This document shows positions 1-7,331 of a DNA stretch of 19,012 nucleotides, piece by piece. This DNA is from Nitrosopumilus sp. UBA526 (GTDB lineage Archaea; Thermoproteota; Nitrososphaeria; Nitrososphaerales; Nitrosopumilaceae): NCBI GenBank assembly GCA_002506665.1, contig DAXZ01000079.1, forward strand, positions 3,938 through 22,949. Direction: 5' to 3'. Both the position numbers and the translations under genes were made by a program. The notes under the pieces are model-generated. The model saw only the letters and a program-made list of their open reading frames with translations. It did not search any database and was not told where the DNA came from. Every line of letters begins with the position of its first letter. Positions within the stretch are counted from its first letter, which is position 1.

Positions 1-24
1 AAGGGCTCTTATATAAGAGCCCTT
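1..24. repeat. Perfect 24-bp palindrome at the window edge
   Basis: Bases 1-12 (AAGGGCTCTTAT) are exactly repeated as the reverse complement in 13-24, with no spacer. As RNA it would form a GC-containing hairpin. As DNA it is a symmetric site with a TATA-like centre. It could be the terminator stem of a gene ending left of the window, or an operator. A T-run after it on the + strand is lacking, which weakens the terminator reading. Whether the symmetry extends left of base 1 cannot be seen. Confidence 0.6.
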
Positions 25-238
25 AATCATGGTATTTGGAGTTCAACATGATATCTCACAGTTTTTGTAGTATCCAAAAATCCGTGCCTATTTTTGTCAC
101 TCTAAGGTTTGAGAAGATATGTAAAATATTGAACCAATTCAGAGACAACTTTAGGCATACAGCTATTTACCAATGTATAGGCCTCAAGGCATGACTAGGT
201 ACAGTACTATACCAAGATGCATTATAATTACAAAAGAG

Positions 239-245
239 ATTTAAG
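239..245 (+). promoter_or_regulatory. TATA-like box of the DUF309 gene
   Basis: An ATTTAAG element is centred about 25 nt before the ATG at 267, the spacing expected for a leaderless archaeal transcript. The rest of 25-238 is AT-rich with no convincing gene on either strand. Confidence 0.45.
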
Positions 246-266
246 AAATTCCACCAAGGTAATACT

Positions 267-827
267 ATGGAAAGATACATGATTCACTTGACAAATACCG
301 GTTATGCGCCTGAAAACTCTCGCGAGATAGTGTACAGGGCAAGGAGCCTAGCGTCTGTGATGAATGTGTCTGTAAGAATTGCCCGAATTGCCAAAAAGTT
401 TGTAGAGTTTGATGTGGCAGTTGAAGAAAAGGATCTAGAGGAGCTTGTCAAAAGATTGTCCCCCATTGGTCCAGTTGACAATGTCAGACATGTCATAGAA
501 GAGGAGATTGATAAAGAGAGAGGAATCCAAGATGGGATCTTTTATTTTAACAGCGAACGTTACTGGGAGAGTCATGAGGCGTTTGAAGGAGTCTGGAAGC
601 AGTGCTTTGGACGAGAAAAGGATCTTGTTCAAGGAATCATTTTGATGGCAGTGGCATTTGCTCATGCACAAAAAAATGATGTGTCCATAGGCATAGGAAT
701 GCTTCGCAGAGTCTTGGAAAAATTAGGTACGTCCCCGTCAACATACCATTCAATTGATGTTGATAGAATAAGGGGCAAGGCCGTCAGAATGCAACAGGCA
801 AACCATCTGACTAGGTTTGAGATTTGA
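267..827 (+). CDS. DUF309 domain protein
   Basis: A 186-aa protein. The C-terminal half carries the DUF309 signature: an FNxxxYWExHExxExxWK-type motif at about residues 94-111, followed by a helical segment (about 119-135) rich in Ala, Gly and Ile. The family is a small all-helical fold of unknown biochemical role; its conserved His-Glu pair is present here (H103, E104). The N-terminal ~80 residues look like a separate alpha/beta domain (alternating hydrophobic strand around 36-52) that I do not recognise. The start at 267 is supported by a TATA-like box 25 nt upstream; a second ATG lies at 279. The 3' end overlaps the convergent apgM gene by 17 bp. The assignment rests on the motif only and no function should be inferred. 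Confidence 0.85.
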   Translation: MERYMIHLTNTGYAPENSREIVYRARSLASVMNVSVRIARIAKKFVEFDVAVEEKDLEELVKRLSPIGPVDNVRHVIEEEIDKERGIQDGIFYFNSERYWESHEAFEGVWKQCFGREKDLVQGIILMAVAFAHAQKNDVSIGIGMLRRVLEKLGTSPSTYHSIDVDRIRGKAVRMQQANHLTRFEI

Positions 828-2076
828 TTAGCTCTAAGGATTTTGAAACTACATCTGCACCTTCAAGCAGTCCCATGCTTCCTTTCCTTGCCTGCGCTTC
901 AGTCATTCTAGTGGTTCCATCATTTTTAATAAAATCACCAGAGACCAAGACCGGAACAGGGTCATCACTGTGTCCCTTGTTAATGCATGGTGTTGAGTGA
1001 TCTGCAGATACCACAATTGCCACCTTGCTTGAGTCTATATTCTCAACTAGTGTCTTGAAGAATCTTTGATCAATCTCTTCGATGTTCCTTGTCTTGCCTA
1101 TGGCGTCCCCATCATGACCAAACTCATCAGGCCCCTTGAGGTGTACATATATCGCGTTTTGTGTCTGCATTGCACGTGCTGCAACCCTTGCTTTTTCTTC
1201 ATAGTCAGTCTGTCCCCCGGCGTCAAATACCTTCATGTTTAGAACCTTGGAGATCCCCAGTTCCACTGGCATGTCTACTATGCATGAAAAGTTCATGCCG
1301 TATTTTTCGTTGATTTGGATCACATGTGGGTATTTGTTTCCTGCATCTCTAAGCAATATACAACTGAGTTGTTTTTTGTTCTCATCTTTTCTTTTTTTGT
1401 TTATCTGACTTGCCTGCATTATGGAGGATGATTTTTCAGAGAACTCGTTTATCAGATCTGCAGTAAATTTGGAATCTTTTGTGTCTTTTAATGGCAGACA
1501 TTTCTCAATTTTTAAAAAGTCTCCGACTGCTTTTGCTACCCCCATGCCCCCGATATTGCTGTAGGCAGGATCAGTGTTGGTAATTCTTGATGATAACCTT
1601 TGAGAGTTTTTTCTGATTCTGACTGTAACTCTGTGACCTATAGTTGGAGAAACGACCACGGAGATATCTGGAGATGAAAAGGCTATCTTTTCTTCGATCT
1701 CCTGAGCTAGGTCATTGGCATCTGCTCTTTCAATGTGTCTGCCTGCCCTTCTATCTATGATCACGCCGTTCTCATCTAATGTGGAATAATTTCCTCGCAG
1801 AGCCAGGTCTCCATCTCTAAAATCAATTCCTATCCCAATTGCCTCAATCACACCCCTGCCGGCATAATCGACATGTTTGAATTTGTATCCTAGCATGTTA
1901 AAGACTGCAATGTCTGATTCTGGAGCAATTCCCTTTCCAACTGAGATTACCTGACCTATGACTCCGTTGCTTGCAATTCTATCCAATGTCGGGGTCTTTG
2001 CAGCTTCTAATGGGGTCTGTCCATCCAAGTCCGGGTGTGGAAGATCTCCTACTCCATCTAATAGGACATAGATCAT
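811..2076 (-). CDS. apgM: 2,3-bisphosphoglycerate-independent phosphoglycerate mutase, archaeal type
   Basis: Interconverts 3-phosphoglycerate and 2-phosphoglycerate in glycolysis/gluconeogenesis; cytosolic, metal dependent. The 421-aa product has the alkaline-phosphatase-superfamily layout of archaeal iPGM: the N-terminal metal-binding LLDGVGD (D7), the catalytic serine in APESD (about S54), a middle domain, and C-terminal metal ligands in KGPDEFGHDGD and ADHSTPC...GHSDDPVPV. The length is close to the roughly 400-430 aa of the family. I chose the ATG at 2076 because the protein then begins MIYVLLDGVGD, as homologues do. A TTG at 2097 would add seven polar residues, and a TATA-like ATTTAA at 2131-2136 lies before it, so the longer form cannot be excluded. 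The gene is convergent with the DUF309 gene, with overlapping 3' ends. In an autotroph it would serve mainly the gluconeogenic direction; that is inference. Confidence 0.95.
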   Translation of the reverse strand: MIYVLLDGVGDLPHPDLDGQTPLEAAKTPTLDRIASNGVIGQVISVGKGIAPESDIAVFNMLGYKFKHVDYAGRGVIEAIGIGIDFRDGDLALRGNYSTLDENGVIIDRRAGRHIERADANDLAQEIEEKIAFSSPDISVVVSPTIGHRVTVRIRKNSQRLSSRITNTDPAYSNIGGMGVAKAVGDFLKIEKCLPLKDTKDSKFTADLINEFSEKSSSIMQASQINKKRKDENKKQLSCILLRDAGNKYPHVIQINEKYGMNFSCIVDMPVELGISKVLNMKVFDAGGQTDYEEKARVAARAMQTQNAIYVHLKGPDEFGHDGDAIGKTRNIEEIDQRFFKTLVENIDSSKVAIVVSADHSTPCINKGHSDDPVPVLVSGDFIKNDGTTRMTEAQARKGSMGLLEGADVVSKSLELIKSQT

Positions 2077-2283
2077 GTGAATATCAGAATTATTCAAATT
2101 CCCCGATTATTTCAGATCTGATGCTCTCCTTTAAATCTTGCAACAGACAATACGATCAGTCACAACAAGAGCCATCCCGCAGAGTCAGAATTAGGAAAAA
2201 GTGTATTGCTAAATGCATGACAAAAATTCGATCTTTTGAGAATTTATTTTTCAAAACGGCCATCTGACAGGTTGTAGCAAACG

Positions 2284-2291
2284 TTTTAACA
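2284..2291 (+). promoter_or_regulatory. TATA-like box of the GalT-like gene
   Basis: TTTTAACA is centred about 28 nt before the ATG at 2316. This fits leaderless transcription and argues against the upstream TTG at 2298 as the start. Confidence 0.4.
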
Positions 2292-2315
2292 TACATTTTG
2301 TTTCCATTAACCATA

Positions 2316-3329
2316 ATGGGGGATATGCGCAAAGATTATGTTTCTGAGCGTTTCATGATTGTCTCAAAAAAAGATGGCAAAGTAGATCCAAAAAAATCAC
2401 CCTTTGCTCCAGGAAATGAATCCATGACAAACCTATCTGTCTTGTCCCTTGTTGCAAGGGAAGGAATGTTGCAGCGTCTTCAAGACAACGAGGATGAGTA
2501 TGTTAAGGGCTGGGCTATCAGGGTCTTTGAGAGCAAAAACCCCATTGTCTCAATAGAAACAGAAAACTCGTATAGCGACAAGCCGTTCTACAGTGAACCG
2601 GCATATGGATATCACTATATCGTAGTTGCAACCCCAAATGAGAAGGATACTTTTGCAACCATCGATACTGAGCAATGGTCAAACGTTCTAGTAGTTGTTC
2701 AAGACAGGCTACGATGGCTTTACACCCAAAAGGGAGTAACCTATGTCTCAATATATGGAGACCACGGTGACTTGGCAGGTAATGTCAACCCACATCCTCA
2801 CCTCAACTTGCTGACATTTTCCACAATTCCCCCCGTCATTGAGACAGAAGCTGAGGCGTCTCACAAGATCTTAAATGAAAAGGGAGTATGTCCCATGTGT
2901 CAGACAGTAAATGAAGAGATCGGTGGCCCAAGGCAGGTACTTCAGACAGAAGGGTTTATCGCATTTTGTCCGTGGTCGCCATCATACCCGTATGAGTTTT
3001 GGATATCCCCCAAAAAACACACAACTAGTTTCTCAAAGATAACCCAGAAAGAGATCAATGATTTATCATTAATTTTAAGAGCCACATTAGGCGGACTCAC
3101 AAAGACTGTCAAGAATGTCGCATACAATCTAGTCTTTCATCTCTCCCCTGAAAAGAAGAATAGTAGACAGATTCATTGGCATGTCGAGATATATCCTATC
3201 ACAAAATCCTGGTCTGGTTTGGAACGTGGATATGGGATATTTTTAAATGATGTATCTCCGGAGCAGGCAGCAGAAAAGCTTGGAGCTGCTTGCAGAAAGG
3301 AATTGGCAAATCTAGTAGGCATTGTCTGA
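2316..3329 (+). CDS. GalT-like HIT-superfamily nucleotidyltransferase/phosphorylase homologue
   Basis: A 337-aa protein resembling galactose-1-phosphate uridylyltransferase and related nucleoside-monophosphate transferases. Visible landmarks are PFAPGNES near residue 30-36 (where GalT has CPFCPGNE), GYHYIVV near 98-104, GNVNPHPHLN near 155-164 containing the HPH catalytic triad region, a CPMC pair near 192-195, and HWHVEIYP near the C-terminus. The first zinc-binding Cys pair of classical GalT is replaced by Ser and Ala, and the Gln that follows HPH by two residues is Asn. The nucleophilic His is kept, so nucleotidyl transfer is possible, but the substrate is unlikely to be assignable as galactose-1-phosphate. 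The ATG at 2316 is preferred over the TTG at 2298 because of the TATA spacing; an ATG at 2325 is also possible. It lies just upstream of a membrane protein gene that has its own promoter. Confidence 0.75.
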   Translation: MGDMRKDYVSERFMIVSKKDGKVDPKKSPFAPGNESMTNLSVLSLVAREGMLQRLQDNEDEYVKGWAIRVFESKNPIVSIETENSYSDKPFYSEPAYGYHYIVVATPNEKDTFATIDTEQWSNVLVVVQDRLRWLYTQKGVTYVSIYGDHGDLAGNVNPHPHLNLLTFSTIPPVIETEAEASHKILNEKGVCPMCQTVNEEIGGPRQVLQTEGFIAFCPWSPSYPYEFWISPKKHTTSFSKITQKEINDLSLILRATLGGLTKTVKNVAYNLVFHLSPEKKNSRQIHWHVEIYPITKSWSGLERGYGIFLNDVSPEQAAEKLGAACRKELANLVGIV

Positions 3330-3334
3330 AATGG

Positions 3335-3342
3335 TTTATTTA
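3335..3342 (+). promoter_or_regulatory. TATA-like box of the membrane protein gene
   Basis: TTTATTTA begins just after the stop of the GalT-like gene and is centred 26 nt before the ATG at 3365, indicating an independent leaderless promoter. Confidence 0.5.
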
Positions 3343-3364
3343 TCAATCAGGGAGCGTTAGAGTC

Positions 3365-3805
3365 ATGGCAATACAGAGGTGGCTTGCAATAGCTAGTGCA
3401 GGATTGTTTGCAATGTTTGCAGGAGAGATGATTTCGATTTACAACTTTATGGTTTCTGTTCCAGACGATTTTGAATTTGCGAGATCATTTAGTGCCGACC
3501 CCAAGATTATCCAGTTCGTCTCAATCGGTGTTGCACCGGCAGGCATCTTGGCGGCAGTGTCTTTTATCATGTCAAGGCAGTACGGTTCAAGACAGATTGG
3601 CGTCATAATAATTATCGGGGGGATAGTTTTGCTTGCAGGAATGCTTGTATGCTACAGTATATTAGATAATATTGATGAGGTATATCTTACTGATGCAGTA
3701 AGATATGTTCCGTTTGTGTTTATGGGACTGTCACCTGCAGTGATCGGTGTTGGTGTGTCTCTCATCAAGAACAAAAAGAGACGTCCAAAAAAAGAGTTCT
3801 TTTAG
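3365..3805 (+). CDS. Small integral membrane protein, four predicted helices
   Basis: I do not recognise a family. The 146-aa protein has four hydrophobic segments at about residues 7-29, 49-69, 77-98 and 112-134. It ends in a strongly basic tail (KNKKRRPKK), which by the positive-inside rule puts both termini in the cytoplasm. The first external loop is acidic (PDDFEFARSFSADP). The reading frame is open upstream to 3290 inside the GalT-like gene. The ATG at 3365 is preferred because of a TATA-like box 26 nt upstream and because the protein then starts directly before the first helix. Its 3' end overlaps the convergent acetyltransferase gene by 4 bp. Probably a lineage-specific membrane protein. 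Confidence 0.75.
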   Translation: MAIQRWLAIASAGLFAMFAGEMISIYNFMVSVPDDFEFARSFSADPKIIQFVSIGVAPAGILAAVSFIMSRQYGSRQIGVIIIIGGIVLLAGMLVCYSILDNIDEVYLTDAVRYVPFVFMGLSPAVIGVGVSLIKNKKRRPKKEFF

Positions 3806-4239
3806 ACATTATCTAGCCGCATTTCATTGGCCACTTTTTTAAAACCAAGTCTTTGATAAAACGGCATTACATCGTCTGTGCAGTCCAAAATGGTTTTATA
3901 GCAACCCCGGCTCTTTGAGATCTCTACAAGACGGCTCACTATCTTTTTGCCTATCTGCTGGCCTTGAAAGTCTAGGTCTACTACCACATCCTCTATGTGT
4001 CCTGTCAGACCCCCATCATGGATGAATTTTTGCTCTATGAAAAGTGTTGCAGACCCCACTATTCTCTCGCCTACTTTGGCAACTAGGATGATATAATCAG
4101 GGTTTGAGTTGATCTTTTCAAATACTGTCTGTGCTTTGGACGAGTCCATACTGCTTGCCTGTGCTAGCGAGTCAAGGGACTTTAGAAACCCGTTGTAGAG
4201 ATCTTCTTTTCGTAGTTCCCGGATTATTGGATTTGTCAT
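3802..4239 (-). CDS. GNAT acetyltransferase resembling eukaryotic glucosamine-6-phosphate N-acetyltransferase (GNA1)
   Basis: A 145-aa GNAT-fold protein. The pattern KFIHDGG..GHIEDVVVD (residues 71-88), the acetyl-CoA loop QGQQIGK (92-98), CYKTILDC (113-120) and FYQRLGF (127-133) match GNA1 proteins, which transfer acetyl from acetyl-CoA to glucosamine-6-phosphate on the way to UDP-GlcNAc. The usual Arg opening the acetyl-CoA loop is Gln here. The ATG at 4239 follows the TGA of the upstream nucleotidyltransferase gene (4241-4243) by one base; a TTG at 4254 would give an overlapping longer form. The pairing with a sugar-1-phosphate nucleotidyltransferase supports an amino-sugar nucleotide role, for example for surface glycans. 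The GNAT call is firm and the substrate is inference. Confidence 0.85.
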   Translation of the reverse strand: MTNPIIRELRKEDLYNGFLKSLDSLAQASSMDSSKAQTVFEKINSNPDYIILVAKVGERIVGSATLFIEQKFIHDGGLTGHIEDVVVDLDFQGQQIGKKIVSRLVEISKSRGCYKTILDCTDDVMPFYQRLGFKKVANEMRLDNV

Positions 4240-4240
4240 C

Positions 4241-4942
4241 TCAGATCTTTCCAAGTTTTAAGATGTGCTCCTTGTATGCCTTTCCATATGCTGTCTTGTC
4301 ACCTATATCTGTAAACCCGTTTTTTGTAATAAAACTGCTGACTAGCTTTTTTCCATTCATGGCTTTTTTGATCACATCATCCATTCCATAAGGCCTGTTC
4401 TTTGGAATCAGGCTAAAGATGTGTGGTTCCATCACATAACAGCCCATGTTTACATTTGTCTGCATCTCTGGTTTTTCATTCCAGCTTTGCACTCGGCCCG
4501 TCTTTGAGGTATCGATAACTCCATATGGCAATCTGGTTTTGTAACTGCTTAGTCCCATAGTGACAAACGCTTTTTTTGCTCTGTGCTGTTTTATCATGCG
4601 CCTAAGGCTAAAATCAAATATCGAGTCACCATACATGCATACAAAGGTATCATCAACAAACTCTTGGGCAGTCTTTAGCTGGCCTGCAGTTGCCAATGGT
4701 CTTTGTGAGACAGCATACTCTATGTCAACACCAAACCTCTTGCCGTCTTCAAAATAATCCTCAATGGTCCGTCTAAGATAACTTACACATAGAACCAGTG
4801 ACTTTATTCCATTTTTTCTTGTCCAGTCTATGATGTGCTCCAAGATTGGCCTTTCGCCTAACGGCAACATTGGCTTTGGAAGAAATGTTGTGTATGGCTG
4901 AAGTCTAGTACCTAATCCTCCAGCTAGAATTATGGCTTTCAT
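4241..4942 (-). CDS. Sugar-1-phosphate nucleotidyltransferase (NTP_transferase family)
   Basis: A 233-aa single-domain nucleotidyltransferase that would make an NDP-sugar from a sugar-1-phosphate and NTP. The nucleotide-binding signature LAGGLGTRLQPYT is followed by LPKPMLPLGERP (residues 6-32), with a metal-binding MYGDSIFD near 103-110, WNEKP, and FTDIGD near the C-terminus. It lacks the left-handed beta-helix acetyltransferase domain of GlmU. The GNA1-like acetyltransferase encoded directly downstream could supply acetyltransferase function, though on a different substrate. The start at 4942 gives the typical MKAIILAGG and sits 26 nt after a TATA-like element; a TTG at 4951 is the alternative. 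Sugar and nucleotide specificity (glucose, GlcNAc or mannose; UTP, dTTP or GTP) cannot be read from the sequence. Confidence 0.88.
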   Translation of the reverse strand: MKAIILAGGLGTRLQPYTTFLPKPMLPLGERPILEHIIDWTRKNGIKSLVLCVSYLRRTIEDYFEDGKRFGVDIEYAVSQRPLATAGQLKTAQEFVDDTFVCMYGDSIFDFSLRRMIKQHRAKKAFVTMGLSSYKTRLPYGVIDTSKTGRVQSWNEKPEMQTNVNMGCYVMEPHIFSLIPKNRPYGMDDVIKKAMNGKKLVSSFITKNGFTDIGDKTAYGKAYKEHILKLGKI

Positions 4943-4964
4943 AGATTCCAATTTAAGATATGAC

Positions 4965-4972
4965 TATTTATG
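4965..4972 (-). promoter_or_regulatory. TATA-like box of the nucleotidyltransferase-acetyltransferase unit
   Basis: On the minus strand this reads CATAAATA, centred 26 nt before the ATG at 4942. It lies in the 49-nt gap after the thiD-thiN stop codon, so the two minus-strand units are probably transcribed separately. Confidence 0.5.
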
Positions 4973-4991
4973 TCAAAGGTTGGTTTGTATT

Positions 4992-6275
4992 TTAGATTAT
5001 TTTTAATATTTTTTTCAAGACATTTTGTGGTGTATCTCCAAAGACAATGATCATGGGCTCCTTGCCAAAGTCCCCCCTGTGATAGATGACATCTGGTGGA
5101 ATCCTGGAATCTTTAATGGCATTTTGAATTCCCCATTTTATAGTAGAGTCATGTCGTTTTATCTCAGATGGTTCTTTGTGTCTGTCATAGCTTGAGACTA
5201 TAAAGTCTAGTCTCGTGGCTTTGGATATGATGGCATCATGATATTTTAGGTTTATTGCAGAGCAGACTTTGGGGAATTTTTTATTTACTGATAGTAATGC
5301 CGCCGCCACATGCTCAGAACCACCGTAGGTCAGACTGCCTGCAACAGTAACAGTCTTGCCTACCTTGACTATTCGGCCAGACAGTCCTAGAATGTCCCGG
5401 GTTGACTTTGGCCGCAGTTTAGAGTATACAAAGTTTGTCTGGCATTCAGGGATGTTTTTGTGGATGTCTCGGATTTCTACAAACTCGTCAATTGCTTGAG
5501 ACAGTTCAGAGATTGTACTGTCTTTAACATTTGTTATTTTTATTCCCTTTCCAATATTTTTTGCGTTTCTTATGGAATTTGTTGCAAATTCCTTGGAGAA
5601 TTTTACCGACTGGCGGATTGTTCTGCCATCAGATATTGCAAATGTCATTGCGGCCGAATAGTTGCATCCACTTCCGTGATTGGTGCTGGTAATTTTGTCT
5701 CCTGCGACAAAGTACTTTGTATTCTCTGACAGGACAAAGTCTGATATTTTATTGTCTCTTTTGATTCCAGTTATTATCACGTTTCTTGCTCCCATCTTTT
5801 GGATGGCAAGTGCGACTTTCTCTATATTTGAGCTAGCCCTCATCCCTGCAAGCGTTGCAGCTTCGGACATGTTTGGGGTAATGACCGTGGCAAGTGGCAC
5901 TAGGTATCTTTGAAAGTCTGCAATGGCTGATCTTTCTAGTAATGTTCCACCTGTCGTTGATATAATAACAGGGTCGACTACTATTGGCACTCCAAGTCCG
6001 CACAGTTGTCGATATATGGTTTTGATGGTTCTGGAATTAAAGACCATTCCTATCTTTATCCCATCAATTGTGAAATCCGACAAGACGGATTCTATCTGGT
6101 TTTTGAGAATTTTTTGCGATACTGATTCAACCATTCCAAAACTTGTTGTGTTCTGACTTGTTACTGCTGTGACCACAGTTAGACCGTGGGCGCCAAGTTC
6201 TGCAAATGCCTTGATATCACTTTGGATTCCAGCACCAGATGATGGATCAGATCCGCCTATCGAAAGTAGGTTCAT
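4992..6275 (-). CDS. thiD-thiN: Bifunctional hydroxymethylpyrimidine (phosphate) kinase / thiamine-phosphate synthase (ThiD-ThiN)
   Basis: A 427-aa fusion for the late steps of thiamine synthesis. Residues 1 to about 245 are ThiD, a ribokinase-fold kinase that phosphorylates HMP and HMP-P: GGSDPSSGAGIQSD (7-20), DPVIISTTGG (101-110), ITPNMSEA (132-139) and the anion-hole/catalytic NHGSGC (199-204, Cys204). Residues from about 255 to 427 are ThiN, the archaeal thiamine-phosphate synthase that replaces ThiE: GGSEHVAAAL, RLDFIVSSYDRHKEP and the C-terminal DFGKEPM motif. This fusion is common in archaea. The ATG at 6275 gives the canonical MNLLSIGGSDP start. thiC lies about 2.2 kb away on the opposite strand, so both halves of the HMP route are in this window, separated by an accessory cassette. 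Confidence 0.95.
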   Translation of the reverse strand: MNLLSIGGSDPSSGAGIQSDIKAFAELGAHGLTVVTAVTSQNTTSFGMVESVSQKILKNQIESVLSDFTIDGIKIGMVFNSRTIKTIYRQLCGLGVPIVVDPVIISTTGGTLLERSAIADFQRYLVPLATVITPNMSEAATLAGMRASSNIEKVALAIQKMGARNVIITGIKRDNKISDFVLSENTKYFVAGDKITSTNHGSGCNYSAAMTFAISDGRTIRQSVKFSKEFATNSIRNAKNIGKGIKITNVKDSTISELSQAIDEFVEIRDIHKNIPECQTNFVYSKLRPKSTRDILGLSGRIVKVGKTVTVAGSLTYGGSEHVAAALLSVNKKFPKVCSAINLKYHDAIISKATRLDFIVSSYDRHKEPSEIKRHDSTIKWGIQNAIKDSRIPPDVIYHRGDFGKEPMIIVFGDTPQNVLKKILKII

Positions 6276-6340
6276 AGGATCTTTGTAATATTTAGCACTA
6301 ATCTATTTTTTCTTTTTTTTTCTGAGTGGATTATACATCA

Positions 6341-6360
6341 CCTATAGGATATGATATCAT
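6341..6360. promoter_or_regulatory. Two adjacent short palindromes in a divergent promoter region
   Basis: CCTATAGG (6341-6348) is followed two bases later by ATGATATCAT (6351-6360), both perfectly symmetric. They lie between the divergent starts of thiD-thiN (6275, minus) and the accessory cassette (6448, plus), next to a long pyrimidine tract (6303-6322). They could be an operator, but palindromes of this size also occur by chance in AT-rich DNA. Confidence 0.25.
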
Positions 6361-6447
6361 GATGTTTGCCAGTAGATGGACTGTCATATAGCATGAAATA
6401 TGGGCAGTATAATTCTCCGTACAGAATCATGTTACCACTAGAGTTAC

Positions 6448-6894
6448 ATGATGGTATTACCTCCACCACAGATGCTTGTTCAGAAGATGCATTTATCCAG
6501 AGTAATAGATATTTCTGACCTAGAGAAAGAAAAGAAATCTCTTTTAAAAGAAATTGTTAAAAAAATCTTTGCTAGAACTGATCCTGAAAAGATCAAGTAT
6601 TCACAACGGGTTCTTGGACAACATTTTGGTCATTCTCATTTACACACGATTGGAATTATTTCAGAATATCGAACAGTGACGAGAGATGGAAAAATTATAA
6701 AATTTGTGCCACCCATAATAGTAAGTGGAGTCGGACATAATCCTGATGAAAAATACAGAGATGCTACAATTAATTTTCAACTAGATGTAAATGAGGCAGA
6801 ATTATTGATAAAAAATTTGTCAGGTGTAATTGAAGAGACTAAAATTCAAATATCAGGAATACGTAAAAAATTTGGTGGGAATATAATTGATTAA
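6448..6894 (+). CDS. Hypothetical protein, first gene of an accessory cassette
   Basis: I do not recognise this 148-aa protein. After a short N-terminal stretch with several possible ATG starts (6448, 6451, 6472, 6487), it has a charged helical region (about residues 23-53, rich in Lys, Glu and Leu). A beta-rich middle (HLHTIGIISEY..., KFVPPIIVSG) follows, then a C-terminal helix-like segment (ATINFQLDVNEAELLIKNL to the end). There is no signal peptide or membrane segment. Its last 8 bases overlap the next gene, which implies translational coupling. Base composition is more AT-rich than the flanking core genes. It is the only gene of the cassette that reads through without a frameshift. The true start is uncertain; M14 (6487) would remove the odd proline-rich leader. 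Confidence 0.6.
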   Translation: MMVLPPPQMLVQKMHLSRVIDISDLEKEKKSLLKEIVKKIFARTDPEKIKYSQRVLGQHFGHSHLHTIGIISEYRTVTRDGKIIKFVPPIIVSGVGHNPDEKYRDATINFQLDVNEAELLIKNLSGVIEETKIQISGIRKKFGGNIID

Positions 6895-7331
6895 AAGTAA
6901 AGAACCTCAAAGACCAACAATAGTTGAAATACAGAAAGACGAGCTAAAAGACTGGTCTAAGATTTCTGATTTAACACTAAACAGTGCTGTACTAGAAGAT
7001 ATTGCTAAAATCCAAAATGAAATGCCCAAGCAAATTGTGGGGAAAGTTTCATTCAAGGACTCGGAAAGATCAAATAAACTAGAGACCGGAAACAGTCCAG
7101 AAATTAACAAAAATAGAGTTGCATTTGATATTTTTGTAAAGAAAAATCTAGACAATCCAGAGTTTCGAGAAAAGTATGTAGTGTTTGTAAACGAACTACT
7201 AGAAGCTGTTGCAGATAGTGATAGAGAACTTGTCAAAAAAAGTCTATACGAAATATGGTAATGTAGATATGTATGTTGGTAAAGTATATACTAAAAAAAC
7301 TATAGGAATAATTGATTCACCAGAAATATAA
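6887..7331 (+). pseudogene. DUF5678-like protein with a frameshift near its C-terminus
   Basis: The intact frame starts at a TTG (6887), overlapping the previous gene by 8 bp, and stops at 7259-7261 after 124 residues ending SLYEIW. In the +1 frame, translation continues from about 7254 as YGNVDMYVGKVYTKK and ends IIDSPEI at 7329-7331. Joining the two at the GAAATA around 7249-7254 (as if one A had been inserted) gives a continuous C-terminal domain: NPEFREKYVVFVNELLEAV, then DSDRELVKK, then a beta-strand ending in DSPEI. This resembles DUF5678, a short domain I recall being encoded next to retropepsin-like genes. The repaired stop overlaps the next ATG as TAATG, which supports 7331 as the original end. 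The N-terminal ~75 residues are unrecognised. It is either a decaying gene or a sequencing indel. Confidence 0.6.

Noticed and set aside
25..238. Possible short peptides or tRNA in the first 240 bases
   Set aside because: Only frames of about 14-32 codons without support; no cloverleaf or TPsiC-like box seen.
6301..6322. T-rich tract as a transcription terminator
   Set aside because: No plus-strand gene ends upstream of it; it lies in the divergent promoter region of thiD-thiN and the cassette.
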